The translations under genes and the position numbers were made by a program. The notes beneath the pieces are model-generated. The model made no database searches. It was not told the DNA's origin and saw only the letters and a program-made list of their open reading frames with translations. This document shows, in pieces, positions 1 to 6,127 of a stretch of DNA of 6,127 nucleotides (the stretch's first letter is position 1; the number at the start of each line of letters is the position of its first letter). Source of the DNA: an uncultured Selenomonadales bacterium (GTDB lineage: Bacteria; Bacillota_C; Negativicutes; Selenomonadales; Selenomonadaceae); assembly GCA_937916025.1 (NCBI GenBank), contig CALGGX010000108.1:1-6127 (forward strand), read 5' to 3'.

Positions 1-699
1 GGCTCCGGCACCGCCCGACAAATCGACATTATCGCCGCTGTTCGTAATGTTATCATTGCCGTCGCCTGCTGTAATCGTCGCGTTTTCACCGGTGTTTGTA
101 ATATTGTCATTTTCCGCGCCGGAGTTGATCGAACTGTTTGCGCCGTTGTTGATGATTGTGTCTGCTCCCGCGCCCGTACCGAGCGTGATACTGCCGGTGC
201 TGATGATGTAATTCGCGCCGTCACCCGCCTCAACAGTCGCACTGCCTTCGTTGAAGATCGAATCATCGCCTTCTCCGGTTGTGATTGAAACATTTGAGCC
301 GCTGTTTTCAATCGTGTTGTTGCCTGCTCCGGCGTTGACAGTCGAATTCGCGCCTCCGTTGATGATCGAATCGTCGCCCGATCCGCTCGCAATCGATACG
401 AAATTGCCGCCGCTGTTGACAATGTTTGCGCCTTCGCCGACATCAACCGTCACACTCGAACCGCCGTTTTCGATGTAATCCGCGCCGTCACCGACCGTGA
501 TAGCCGATTGCGCTCCCGAGTTCGTGATCGTGTTTGCGCCGGAACCGCTTACGATCGTCACGTTCCGACCGCTGTTGATGATGTTGTCATTATCCGCGCC
601 GCTGTTTATCGAAGTCGTTGCGCCGATATTAATGATGTTGTCATTGCCGCCGATTGCATCAATCGTTACGTTGGCGGCGTAATTGTAAATGGAATCATC
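1..699 (-). repeat. Ladder of about thirteen 17-18-residue RTX-like repeats within the giant CDS
   Basis: Residues 1089-1321 divide into about 13 consecutive units of 17-18 residues (51-54 bp), continuing past the left edge. A typical unit reads DNIINSGRNVTIVSGSGA. Each unit combines one half close to the canonical RTX nonapeptide (GxGxDxI) with one half of the form NSGxNVTI, which lacks the usual calcium-binding Asp. Eighteen residues equal one full turn of an RTX beta-roll (two 9-residue strands), so the segment probably forms one long parallel beta-roll. DNA copies have diverged in synonymous and nonsynonymous positions, so this is an old array rather than a recent expansion. Confidence 0.85.
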
Positions 700-3600
700 T
701 CCGGGCGTTCCGAGCATTGAAACGTTTTGATCCGCATTCAGCAATGAATTGTTGTAATTCTGAACCTCGCCGTTTTCTCCGATCTTTACTTTGATTGCAG
801 AAGACGCCGCGCCGGTAAAACGAATATGACCGGTATTGTCACCGCTCACGAGCGTCATCAGCAAATCGGTTCCTTCCGCAGCAGTCGTGATCGATGTATT
901 TGATTCCGCGACAAAAAGTGTATCATTCGCATCGAAGTTATGAATGGTATCATCTTCGCCGTTTGCGTCATATTTGAATACTTCCGCTTCCTTCGAGCTG
1001 ATAAGAATATCATTGCCGACTCCGCCTTCCAATGTGACGTTTGTTCCGCCGACATTCTGAACGTAATCGTCACCGCTCAAGCCTTGCATAACGACGCCGT
1101 TGTTGAAATTGAGAAGCGTATCGTTGTCTGCATTGCCGAAAACCGATGCATTGTCGAAATAATTGTAGATCAAATCCTTTCCCGCAGAACCGAGCACACT
1201 TCTTTTCGTGTAATTGAAAATCGTGTTGGGAATGTCATCATTGAGCGTAACCGCATCGCCGCCGGCGAGAGTCACTGCCTTAATCGGCATAAATGCCGCG
1301 TCTTTAATTTTGATTGAACCGCCGGTTCCGTCGCCCGCAACAGAAATGATGTAATCGTCACCATCGGCATAACTCGTCACCATCACTCCGGATGTAATAT
1401 TGATCGTGTCATTCGATTCATAGCCGATCACGGTATCATTGCCTGTTCCGGATTTGTACTCGAAAACTTCCGCATTTGCACTGCCGACAAGCGAGTCATT
1501 GCCTTCGGCACCGTACATTGTCACGTTGGCACCGCTTACATTTTGAATCAGATCATTTCCGGCACCGGCATCTATCGACACATTTGCGCCGTTATTTATT
1601 ATGGTGTCATTACCCGCACCGCCGGAGAGCGTCGAGTTTTTGCCGGAGTTAGTGATATAATCTTTGACATTTGTTCCTTCGATGAGTTTGTTTTGCTTGC
1701 TGTTGGTGATCGTATTGTAATCCGTTGTGTTGAGCGTTTGAATTTTTCCGTTGCCGACTTTGACAAAAACCAAATCCGAAGCCGCATTCACCAATCGCAT
1801 CGAAGCGGTATCGGTTCCGTCGGAATAATAGACAATGAAATCATCTTCGTCAACGGCTCCGCGTACCGAGCCGCCGCTTATCGTTGAAATGTGGATCGTG
1901 TCATTGGTTTCATAACCGTAAACCGTATCATCGCCGCCGTCATAACCGAATTGGAAAATTTCAGCCTTGGAACTGCCGACGAGCGAATCATTGCCGAGCC
2001 CGCCGTTGAGCGTCACGCGCGTGCCGTTGATGTTCTGAAGATAGTCGTCACCCGCGCCGCCGTGCAGTGAAACAATTGTGCCGCCGGTGTAAAGCGAATC
2101 ATTGCCTTCAAGCGCGTCAACGGTTACGCGAGACGCCGTGTTATAGATCGAGTCGTTTCCGGTCGAGCCGGTGATCATTGCGCTCGGCGTCGTGTTGAAA
2201 ACAGTCTTCGCCGCATCATTGTTGATTGTCGTAACCGCTTGATCTCCCAATTTGATTTTGATCAAAGTCCGCGCGGCATCTCGCAAAGTGAGCGAGCCGG
2301 AGATGCTTCCGCTCGAAACGGAAATAATGTAATCGTCGCCGCTCACGGTGTAACTCGGATCGCCTTCGGCAATGTAAATCGTGTCATTCGTTTCGTAATT
2401 GGTAATGAGATCGTTGCCGCCGCCCGCGTTGTAGCGGAAAATTTCACTGTTTGACGAGCCGATGATCGTATCATCGCCTTCAAGTCCGTCGATTGTCACG
2501 TTGTTTGCATAATTGTAAATCGACTCTGCCGCGCTCGTTCCGAGCAACAGTTTGTTTTTGTTGATGTTGACGATTGAATTGTTGAGAATTCGGAGCGCAT
2601 TTTTCCCGACCTTCACTCTGACCGGAGTCGTCGCGGCGTCGAGCAGACGAACGGAACCGCTCGAAACAACCAACATGTAATCGTCGCCGTCGGCGTAATA
2701 CGAGCTGAGCCCGGACGAGATGTAGATCGTATCGTCGAGCGCGTAATTTTTGATCGTGTCATTGCCTTGACCGGCGGTATACGCAAACATTTCCGCGCTT
2801 TCGGAACCGATCAACGTATCATTGCCCGCGCCGCCGTTGACTGTGACTTTGGAACCGGCGACATTTACAATGACATCCGCATCCGCGCCGCCGAAAAGCG
2901 ATACTCTCGAGCCGCTGTTTATAATCGTATCGATGCCCGCCCCTGCATTAACGGTGACATTGTCGGCGTAATTGTAAATGGAATCGTCCGCATCCGAACC
3001 GGTTACCACCGTGTTTTTCGTCAAATTGAAAATCGAATTGGCGTTATCGGTATTGATTGTCTCGAGTGCACCGTTGCCGACTTTCAATTTTATCGCATTG
3101 AGAGCGGCATTTTTCAAGCGAACCGTGCCGGTTATGTCTTTATACGCCGCCGCGACCATAAGATCATTGCCTTCGACGTAATAAGAACTTAAACTGCCGT
3201 AAGTGATGCAGATCGTATCGTTGATGTTGTCGAAATTGGTAATGACATCGGAATCGCCGTCCGCGCGGAACTCAATAATCTCGCCGTTTGCCGAACCGAC
3301 AATCGTATCGTTGCCGGGACCGCCGTTCAGCGTCACGTTTGCGCCGTTGACGTTTTGAATGTAATCATTGCCGTTGCCGCCGTCGATTGTAACTTTACTG
3401 CCGTAATTGTAAATGGAATCATCGCCGCTTGAGCCGATAATCGTCTCATTCGGCGAGTTGTTTATAATCGAGCGGGGTTTGTCGTTATTGATCGTCACGA
3501 GGGCGGATTTGCCGACTTTGACTCGAACGGGTTCAAGCGCGTAATCGAGCACGCGAATCGTTCCGACGGTATTTGTTCCTCTCACGGATATGAGAAGATC

Positions 3601-3963
3601 ATCGCCATCTGAAACATATGATCCGAGCGAGCCGCTCGAGATATAAATCGTGTCGTTCAGCGCGAAATTCGAGAAAGTGTCGTTGCCGCCGTCCGCGCGG
3701 AACCGAAACACTTCCGCCTTCGAGGAGCCGGTGAGCGTGTCGTTTCCGAAACCTCCATGCAGAGTAACTTTCTTTCCGCCGCTTGAATTGATGGAGTCAT
3801 TGCCGTCGCCGCCGTCCGCCGAGACACTGCCGACAGAATTTCTGATGATATCGGAGCCGCCGCCGCCGTCTATTGAAACATTCGCGCCGCTGTTAATGAT
3901 TGTATCGTCACCGTTTGCCCCGGCAATTTTTTTGTTTTTCGTCGAATTGCTGATGTAAGGCAT
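1..3963 (-). CDS. Giant RTX-type calcium-binding repeat protein (C-terminus beyond window)
   Basis: This minus-strand frame is open for 1321 codons from ATG (3963-3961) to the left edge; I checked every in-frame triplet and found no stop. The start has a GGAGG site 8 bases upstream and a good promoter. The protein is rich in Gly, Asn, Asp, Ser and Thr, with one Cys (residue 252) and no Trp that I could find. RTX nonapeptides of the form GGxGNDTI begin near residue 15. Seven larger modules follow (residues 78-1062), each with an AExFxYxxGGNDTI segment, a GDDxxISVxSG segment and a VKVG landmark; this resembles the haemolysin-type calcium-binding and HCBP-related families. Residues 1089-1321 are a pure repeat ladder. 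There is no signal peptide, membrane segment or enzyme domain in the visible part. RTX proteins bind calcium and fold after export, normally by type I secretion using a C-terminal signal, which is not visible here. A surface-layer, adhesin or matrix role is a guess. The family call is firm; the function is unknown. Confidence 0.93.
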   Translation of the reverse strand, partial: MPYISNSTKNKKIAGANGDDTIINSGANVSIDGGGGSDIIRNSVGSVSADGGDGNDSINSSGGKKVTLHGGFGNDTLTGSSKAEVFRFRADGGNDTFSNFALNDTIYISSGSLGSYVSDGDDLLISVRGTNTVGTIRVLDYALEPVRVKVGKSALVTINNDKPRSIINNSPNETIIGSSGDDSIYNYGSKVTIDGGNGNDYIQNVNGANVTLNGGPGNDTIVGSANGEIIEFRADGDSDVITNFDNINDTICITYGSLSSYYVEGNDLMVAAAYKDITGTVRLKNAALNAIKLKVGNGALETINTDNANSIFNLTKNTVVTGSDADDSIYNYADNVTVNAGAGIDTIINSGSRVSLFGGADADVIVNVAGSKVTVNGGAGNDTLIGSESAEMFAYTAGQGNDTIKNYALDDTIYISSGLSSYYADGDDYMLVVSSGSVRLLDAATTPVRVKVGKNALRILNNSIVNINKNKLLLGTSAAESIYNYANNVTIDGLEGDDTIIGSSNSEIFRYNAGGGNDLITNYETNDTIYIAEGDPSYTVSGDDYIISVSSGSISGSLTLRDAARTLIKIKLGDQAVTTINNDAAKTVFNTTPSAMITGSTGNDSIYNTASRVTVDALEGNDSLYTGGTIVSLHGGAGDDYLQNINGTRVTLNGGLGNDSLVGSSKAEIFQFGYDGGDDTVYGYETNDTIHISTISGGSVRGAVDEDDFIVYYSDGTDTASMRLVNAASDLVFVKVGNGKIQTLNTTDYNTITNSKQNKLIEGTNVKDYITNSGKNSTLSGGAGNDTIINNGANVSIDAGAGNDLIQNVSGANVTMYGAEGNDSLVGSANAEVFEYKSGTGNDTVIGYESNDTINITSGVMVTSYADGDDYIISVAGDGTGGSIKIKDAAFMPIKAVTLAGGDAVTLNDDIPNTIFNYTKRSVLGSAGKDLIYNYFDNASVFGNADNDTLLNFNNGVVMQGLSGDDYVQNVGGTNVTLEGGVGNDILISSKEAEVFKYDANGEDDTIHNFDANDTLFVAESNTSITTAAEGTDLLMTLVSGDNTGHIRFTGAASSAIKVKIGENGEVQNYNNSLLNADQNVSMLGTPGDDSIYNYAANVTIDAIGGNDNIINIGATTSINSGADNDNIINSGRNVTIVSGSGANTITNSGAQSAITVGDGADYIENGGSSVTVDVGEGANIVNSGGNFVSIASGSGDDSIINGGANSTVNAGAGNNTIENSGSNVSITTGEGDDSIFNEGSATVEAGDGANYIISTGSITLGTGAGADTIINNGANSSINSGAENDNITNTGENATITAGDGNDNITNSGDNVDLSGGAGA
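778..3732 (-). repeat. Seven tandem 120-165-residue RTX/HCBP-like modules within the giant CDS
   Basis: A VKVG-type landmark ends the core of each module and occurs near residues 148, 293, 450, 570 (IKLG), 734, about 894 (degenerate, KAVTLAG) and 1059 (VKIG), giving spacings of about 145, 157, 120, 164, 160 and 165 residues. The order within a module is: one to three RTX turns; a GS(S)xAExFxYxxGGNDTI segment; a NDTIYIxxG strand; a SYxxDGDDxxISV strand; a GTIRLxDAA strand; VKVG; then a linker such as TINND, leading to the next DSIYNY segment. The variable spacing comes mainly from the number of RTX turns. Boundaries are approximate because the modules grade into each other. Confidence 0.82.
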
Positions 3964-3970
3964 AAAATAT

Positions 3971-3976
3971 TCCTCC
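3971..3976 (-). promoter_or_regulatory. Ribosome binding site of the giant RTX gene
   Basis: On the minus strand, GGAGGA stands upstream of ATG at 3963, with 8 bases between GGAGG and the ATG. This is a strong Shine-Dalgarno match at good spacing. It decides the start of the long frame, because the reading frame upstream has no better-supported start. Confidence 0.88.
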
Positions 3977-4001
3977 AACCAAAACTGTAAAAATCTTTCA
4001 G

Positions 4002-4030
4002 ATCATAAATATTGCGAGATGTTCAGTCAA
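4002..4030 (-). promoter_or_regulatory. Sigma-70 type promoter of the giant RTX gene
   Basis: Read on the minus strand, TTGACT (4030-4025) and TATGAT (4007-4002) are separated by exactly 17 bp, each one mismatch from the housekeeping consensus. Transcription would start near 3995, giving a leader of roughly 30 bases that contains the GGAGG site. A/T-rich sequence directly upstream of the -35 box could act as an UP-like element. No experimental start is available. Confidence 0.75.
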
Positions 4031-4032
4031 TC

Positions 4033-4053
4033 AAAAAAATCTCCGATCTTTTT
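4033..4053. repeat. A/T-rich imperfect inverted repeat next to the RTX promoter
   Basis: A run of As (4033-4039) and a run of Ts (4049-4054) flank an ATC-TCC-GAT core. Nine base pairs can form, with one A:C mismatch at 4038/4048. It lies just upstream of the -35 box of the minus-strand promoter. It could be an operator, an UP-like element or simply A/T-rich promoter DNA. The thymine run without a GC-rich stem argues against a real terminator. Confidence 0.35.
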
Positions 4054-4062
4054 TCTGATAAT

Positions 4063-4092
4063 TTTAGAGGAAAAAAGCAGAACAGCTAGAAT
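4063..4092 (+). promoter_or_regulatory. Weak candidate promoter of glgC
   Basis: TTTAGA (4063-4068) and TAGAAT (4087-4092) are 18 bp apart on the plus strand. The -10 box is one mismatch from consensus; the -35 box matches four of six positions. It would give a glgC leader of about 100 bases containing two small hairpins. Another possible -10 (GATAAT at 4057-4062) lacks a convincing -35. This is the best candidate I see, not a secure call. Confidence 0.3.
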
Positions 4093-4115
4093 AAGTGCAT
4101 TGTAAAAGCTACTTG

Positions 4116-4166
4116 CGGTCTGCGACCGTGATGGAGTGTCGAGTCTCGAGTGCGAAGCTCGAACTC
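4116..4166 (+). promoter_or_regulatory. Two small hairpins in the presumed glgC leader
   Basis: The first hairpin has a perfect 5-bp stem, CGGTC (4116-4120) with GACCG (4124-4128), around a TGC loop. The second pairs GAGTCTCGAG (4141-4150, one bulged C) with CTCGAACTC (4158-4166) around a 7-base loop. Both lie upstream of the glgC ribosome binding site and neither is followed by a T run, so they are not intrinsic terminators. They may stabilise or regulate the leader. I recognise no known riboswitch class here. Confidence 0.4.
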
Positions 4167-4186
4167 AAGTCGTTTCAGGTTTAGAT

Positions 4187-4193
4187 GGGAGGA
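4187..4193 (+). promoter_or_regulatory. Ribosome binding site of glgC
   Basis: GGGAGGA stands 9 bases before ATG 4202-4204, an almost ideal Shine-Dalgarno. It selects this start over the in-frame GTG at 4136, which would add 22 residues that do not look like the GlgC N-terminus. Confidence 0.88.
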
Positions 4194-4201
4194 TTAAATC
4201 T

Positions 4202-5338
4202 ATGAGAAAGACTGAATTGTTGGGTCTGATCCTTGCAGGCGGACAGGGCAGCCGTCTGAAGGCTCTCACGAAAACCGTGGCAAAACCCGCCGTGCCGTTC
4301 GGCGGCAAATATCGCATCATCGACTTCCCGCTGTCGAATTGCTCCAATTCCGGCATCGAGAAAGTCGGCGTGCTCACCCAGTATAAACCGCTCGAACTGC
4401 ACAATTATCTCGGCTCCGGCTCCGCATGGGATCTCGATCGCAACGGCGGCGGTTGCTTCATTCTTCCTCCGTATGCGCGCGAGAAGGATGCCGAATGGTA
4501 TCGCGGCACGGCTGACGCAATCTATCAGAACATCAACTTCGTCAAACTTGCCGATCCGGATTACGTGTTGATCCTCTCCGGCGACCACATTTACACAATG
4601 GATTATGCCGGCATGCTCGAGGCTCACAAGCAGGCAAAGGCAGACGCAACGATCGGCGTTTTCGAGGTTCCGTGGGATGAAGCTCCGCGCTTCGGCATCA
4701 TGAACACCGACAAAGAGACCGGCAAGATCGTCGAATTTGAAGAGAAACCGGCAAATCCGAAGAGCAACCTTGCCTCGATGGGCATTTACATCTTCACCGC
4801 AGACGTTCTGATCAAATACCTCGAAGAAGACGGCGTCAACGAGAATTCCACACATGACTTCGGCAAAGACATCATTCCGAAGATGCTCGGCGACGGACTC
4901 ACCCTCCTCTCCTATGCATTCGACGGCTATTGGAAAGATGTCGGAACGATCGAGAGCCTCTGGCAAGCGAACATGGATCTTCTCCAAGACACTCCGCCGT
5001 TCGATCTCACCGGCGATTGGAAGATCTATTCGTCGAATCCGTCAATGCCGCCGCATTACATTGGCGAGCAAGCATCCGTCAAACAGTCGCTCATTACCGA
5101 AGGCGCAAAAATTCTCGGCGAAGTCGATCGCTCCGTGATCTTCCCGGGCGTTCGCATCGGCAAGGGCGCGAAGGTTACCAACTCGGTCATCTTCCCGTTC
5201 ACGACGATTGAAGACAATGCGATCGTCGATCATGCGATCCTTGCGCAGGACGTCGTCGTCAAAGCCGGTGCAAAAGTGCAGGGCGAAGAAACGGCAATCC
5301 TCGTCATTCCCGAGAAAGAAGTCGTGCAAAACAATTGA
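4202..5338 (+). CDS. glgC: Glucose-1-phosphate adenylyltransferase (ADP-glucose pyrophosphorylase) GlgC
   Basis: GlgC makes ADP-glucose and pyrophosphate from ATP and glucose-1-phosphate, the committed step of bacterial glycogen synthesis in the cytoplasm. The 378-residue product matches Firmicutes GlgC length. The nucleotidyltransferase domain fills the N-terminal two thirds: the nucleotide loop GGQGSRL (13-19), [12 protein letters not shown] (27-38), GTADA (102-106), SGDHIY (126-131) with the catalytic-type Asp128, and FEEKP (179-183), whose Lys182 corresponds to the glucose-1-phosphate-binding Lys of the family. YWKDVGT follows. The C-terminal part contains the hexapeptide-like repeats of the left-handed beta-helix that mediates oligomerisation and allostery. 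All key residues are present, so the enzyme should be active. The start is set by GGGAGGA at 4187-4193. glgD follows 135 bases downstream in the same direction, consistent with one operon and a GlgC-GlgD complex. Allosteric effectors cannot be read from the sequence. Confidence 0.97.
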   Translation: MRKTELLGLILAGGQGSRLKALTKTVAKPAVPFGGKYRIIDFPLSNCSNSGIEKVGVLTQYKPLELHNYLGSGSAWDLDRNGGGCFILPPYAREKDAEWYRGTADAIYQNINFVKLADPDYVLILSGDHIYTMDYAGMLEAHKQAKADATIGVFEVPWDEAPRFGIMNTDKETGKIVEFEEKPANPKSNLASMGIYIFTADVLIKYLEEDGVNENSTHDFGKDIIPKMLGDGLTLLSYAFDGYWKDVGTIESLWQANMDLLQDTPPFDLTGDWKIYSSNPSMPPHYIGEQASVKQSLITEGAKILGEVDRSVIFPGVRIGKGAKVTNSVIFPFTTIEDNAIVDHAILAQDVVVKAGAKVQGEETAILVIPEKEVVQNN

Positions 5339-5457
5339 TAATGCGTAATGCGTAATGCATAATTAAAAATGCGTTACTCAATTACTGATTACTGATTCGT
5401 GATCACTGATCACTGATCACGAATTACGAATTACGAATTACGAATTACGCATTGCAT
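5339..5457. repeat. Phased heptamer array with inverted-repeat layout between glgC and glgD
   Basis: Beginning at the base after the glgC stop, 119 bp divide into exactly 17 heptamers without a phase break. In order they are TAATGCG twice, TAATGCA, TAATTAA, AAATGCG, TTACTCA, ATTACTG twice, ATTCGTG, ATCACTG twice, ATCACGA, ATTACGA three times, ATTACGC and ATTGCAT. The left-end unit TAATGCG and the right-end unit GCGTAAT (read on the other strand) are rotations of the same 7-mer, so the array is also an imperfect inverted repeat able to form a long hairpin. It contains no gene. It resembles short heptameric intergenic repeats reported from several bacterial genomes, but I cannot assign it to a named family. 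Confidence 0.85.
5395..5424. repeat. Central hairpin of the heptamer array with three GATC sites
   Basis: ATTCGTGATCA (5395-5405) pairs perfectly with TGATCACGAAT (5414-5424) as an 11-bp stem around an 8-base loop. GATC occurs at 5401-5404, 5408-5411 and 5415-5418, each 7 bp apart. The stem lies near the middle of the array and would be the core of a longer cruciform or RNA hairpin. It has no T tract after it, so a simple intrinsic terminator is unlikely; it could stabilise the glgC message or weaken read-through into glgD. Confidence 0.7.
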
Positions 5458-5460
5458 TGA

Positions 5461-5469
5461 AAGGGTGAG
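5461..5469 (+). promoter_or_regulatory. Ribosome binding site of glgD
   Basis: AAGGGTGAG precedes TTG 5474-5476 by four T residues; its GGTGAG part is complementary to the 16S rRNA tail. This favours TTG as the start over the in-frame GTG at 5465, which lies inside the site itself, and over ATG 5486, which would remove the first conserved residues of the family. Confidence 0.6.
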
Positions 5470-5473
5470 TTTT

Positions 5474-6127
5474 TTGAAACAGGTAATGGGCATCGTCAAC
5501 CTTCAGGAGACCAACGATCTTATTCGTGATATCACAGCGACTCGCGCAGTCGAATCCCTCCCGTTCGCCGGTCGCTATCGCATGCTCGACTTCGCGCTCT
5601 CGAGCCTCGTCAATTCCGGCATCAACAGCGTCGGCGTCATGCTCCCCGACTACTCGCGCTCCGTCCTCGATCACATCCGCTCCGGTAAAGACTGGGATCT
5701 CGCTCGCCGCCGCGACGGCTTGGCATATCTGCCCGCCGCGCTCCCCGACAGCGACTCCCGCAAAGGCGATCTGAAAGATCTCTACGCAAACCTCGACTTC
5801 GCAGAGCTCAGCGATCGCAAGTACGTCATTTTGACCAGCGGAAGTTTCGTTTACAACATCGACTTCAACGACGTTTTCGCGTTCATGGAGAAAACAACCG
5901 CCGATATCACGTTGGTGTATCACGTTGCCGATGAAGATCGCAGCGGCAGAAACCTCGTCGTCGAGACGAGCACCAACGGTATCGTCACCGATCTCTCCGA
6001 AGTTCCGGGCGTCAAGAAGGGGCAGAAAGTCGCTATCAACGCATATCTCATGCCTGTTCCGACATTCGTTTACATCGTCCGCTCGAGCTACGAGCATGGC
6101 GGTCAAGACTTCACTGTCGACGGCATT
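5474..6127 (+). CDS. glgD: GlgD, GlgC-like subunit for glycogen synthesis (C-terminus beyond window)
   Basis: The first 218 residues are visible, out of about 370 usual for the family; the frame is open to the right edge. The N-terminus KQVMGIVNLQE matches the GlgD pattern (KxVxGIxNL), and LPFAGRYRMLDFALS (29-43) with VNSGI (46-50) aligns with [14 protein letters not shown] and SNSGI of GlgC. The fold is nucleotidyltransferase, but catalytic features are gone: the GGQGSRL loop is replaced, GTADA is replaced around KGDLKDLYAN (97-106), and SGDHIY has become SGSFVY (122-127), so the catalytic Asp is a Ser. In Firmicutes, GlgD is known as a non-catalytic partner that raises GlgC activity; the same role is inferred here. 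The likely start is TTG with an AAGGGTGAG site. It follows glgC in the same direction, separated by the heptamer array, so expression may depend on read-through. Confidence 0.92.
   Translation, partial: MKQVMGIVNLQETNDLIRDITATRAVESLPFAGRYRMLDFALSSLVNSGINSVGVMLPDYSRSVLDHIRSGKDWDLARRRDGLAYLPAALPDSDSRKGDLKDLYANLDFAELSDRKYVILTSGSFVYNIDFNDVFAFMEKTTADITLVYHVADEDRSGRNLVVETSTNGIVTDLSEVPGVKKGQKVAINAYLMPVPTFVYIVRSSYEHGGQDFTVDGI

Noticed and set aside
940..1887. Plus-strand open frames of 114-141 codons in the left 4 kb, such as 940-1317 and 1543-1887
   Set aside because: They are antisense to the uninterrupted RTX frame and mirror its repeat sequence; none has a convincing ribosome binding site or family match.
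1..3963. Possible frameshift or pseudogene in the repeat gene
   Set aside because: All in-frame triplets were scanned without a stop, and the repeat pattern stays in one frame throughout.
4136..4201. Longer GlgC starting at GTG 4136
   Set aside because: The extra 22 residues do not resemble the GlgC N-terminus, no ribosome binding site precedes the GTG, and ATG 4202 has an excellent one.
4181..4987. Long minus-strand open frame (268 codons) across glgC
   Set aside because: It is antisense to a complete, motif-perfect glgC, shows no recognisable family and is explained by codon bias of the sense gene.
5395..5424. Intrinsic terminator after glgC
   Set aside because: The stem is strong enough, but no T run follows on the plus strand, and glgD, a functional partner, continues in the same direction.
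5339..5457. CRISPR array or insertion-sequence remnant
   Set aside because: There are no spacers between the 7-bp repeats, no repeat of CRISPR length, no transposase fragment and no clear target-site duplication.
5438..6106. Minus-strand open frame (222 codons) across glgD
   Set aside because: It is antisense to glgD, has no recognisable motif and extends into the heptamer array; a shadow of the sense frame.

Overview
The window holds three protein-coding genes: one very long repetitive gene on the minus strand that runs off the left edge, and a divergent plus-strand glycogen-synthesis pair, glgC then glgD, with glgD cut by the right edge. The glgC-glgD pair, in which GlgD is a GlgC paralogue without the catalytic aspartate, is typical of Firmicutes. 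Together with a giant Asn/Asp/Gly-rich RTX-like protein and balanced base composition, I lean towards a Negativicutes/Selenomonas-like bacterium. That assignment is an inference; no ribosomal or other marker gene is present.

Bases 1-3963 (minus) are one uninterrupted reading frame of 1321 codons with no stop inside the window. It encodes an RTX-type (haemolysin-type calcium-binding) repeat protein. The start is well supported by a GGAGG ribosome binding site and a near-consensus sigma-70 promoter (TTGACT, 17 bp, TATGAT). Residues 78-1062 hold seven copies of a 120-165-residue module. Residues 1089-1321 are an unbroken ladder of about thirteen 17-18-residue repeats. There is no N-terminal signal peptide and no recognisable enzymatic domain in the visible part. 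Export by a type I secretion system through a C-terminal signal lying beyond the left edge is the natural guess.

Bases 3964-4201 are the divergent intergenic region. It holds the RTX promoter, an A/T-rich inverted repeat beside it, a weak candidate glgC promoter, two small hairpins in the presumed glgC leader and a strong glgC ribosome binding site.

Bases 4202-5338 are a complete glgC (ADP-glucose pyrophosphorylase, 378 residues). Bases 5474-6127 are the first 218 residues of glgD, most likely starting at TTG. The two proteins are expected to act together to make ADP-glucose for glycogen; the rest of a glg operon probably lies to the right.

The gap between glgC and glgD is the most unusual DNA in the window. 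From the base after the glgC stop, 119 bp (5339-5457) read as 17 consecutive heptamers in one unbroken 7-bp phase. The heptamer changes stepwise along the array, and the whole has an inverted-repeat layout centred on a hairpin with three GATC sites. I do not recognise it as a named element.
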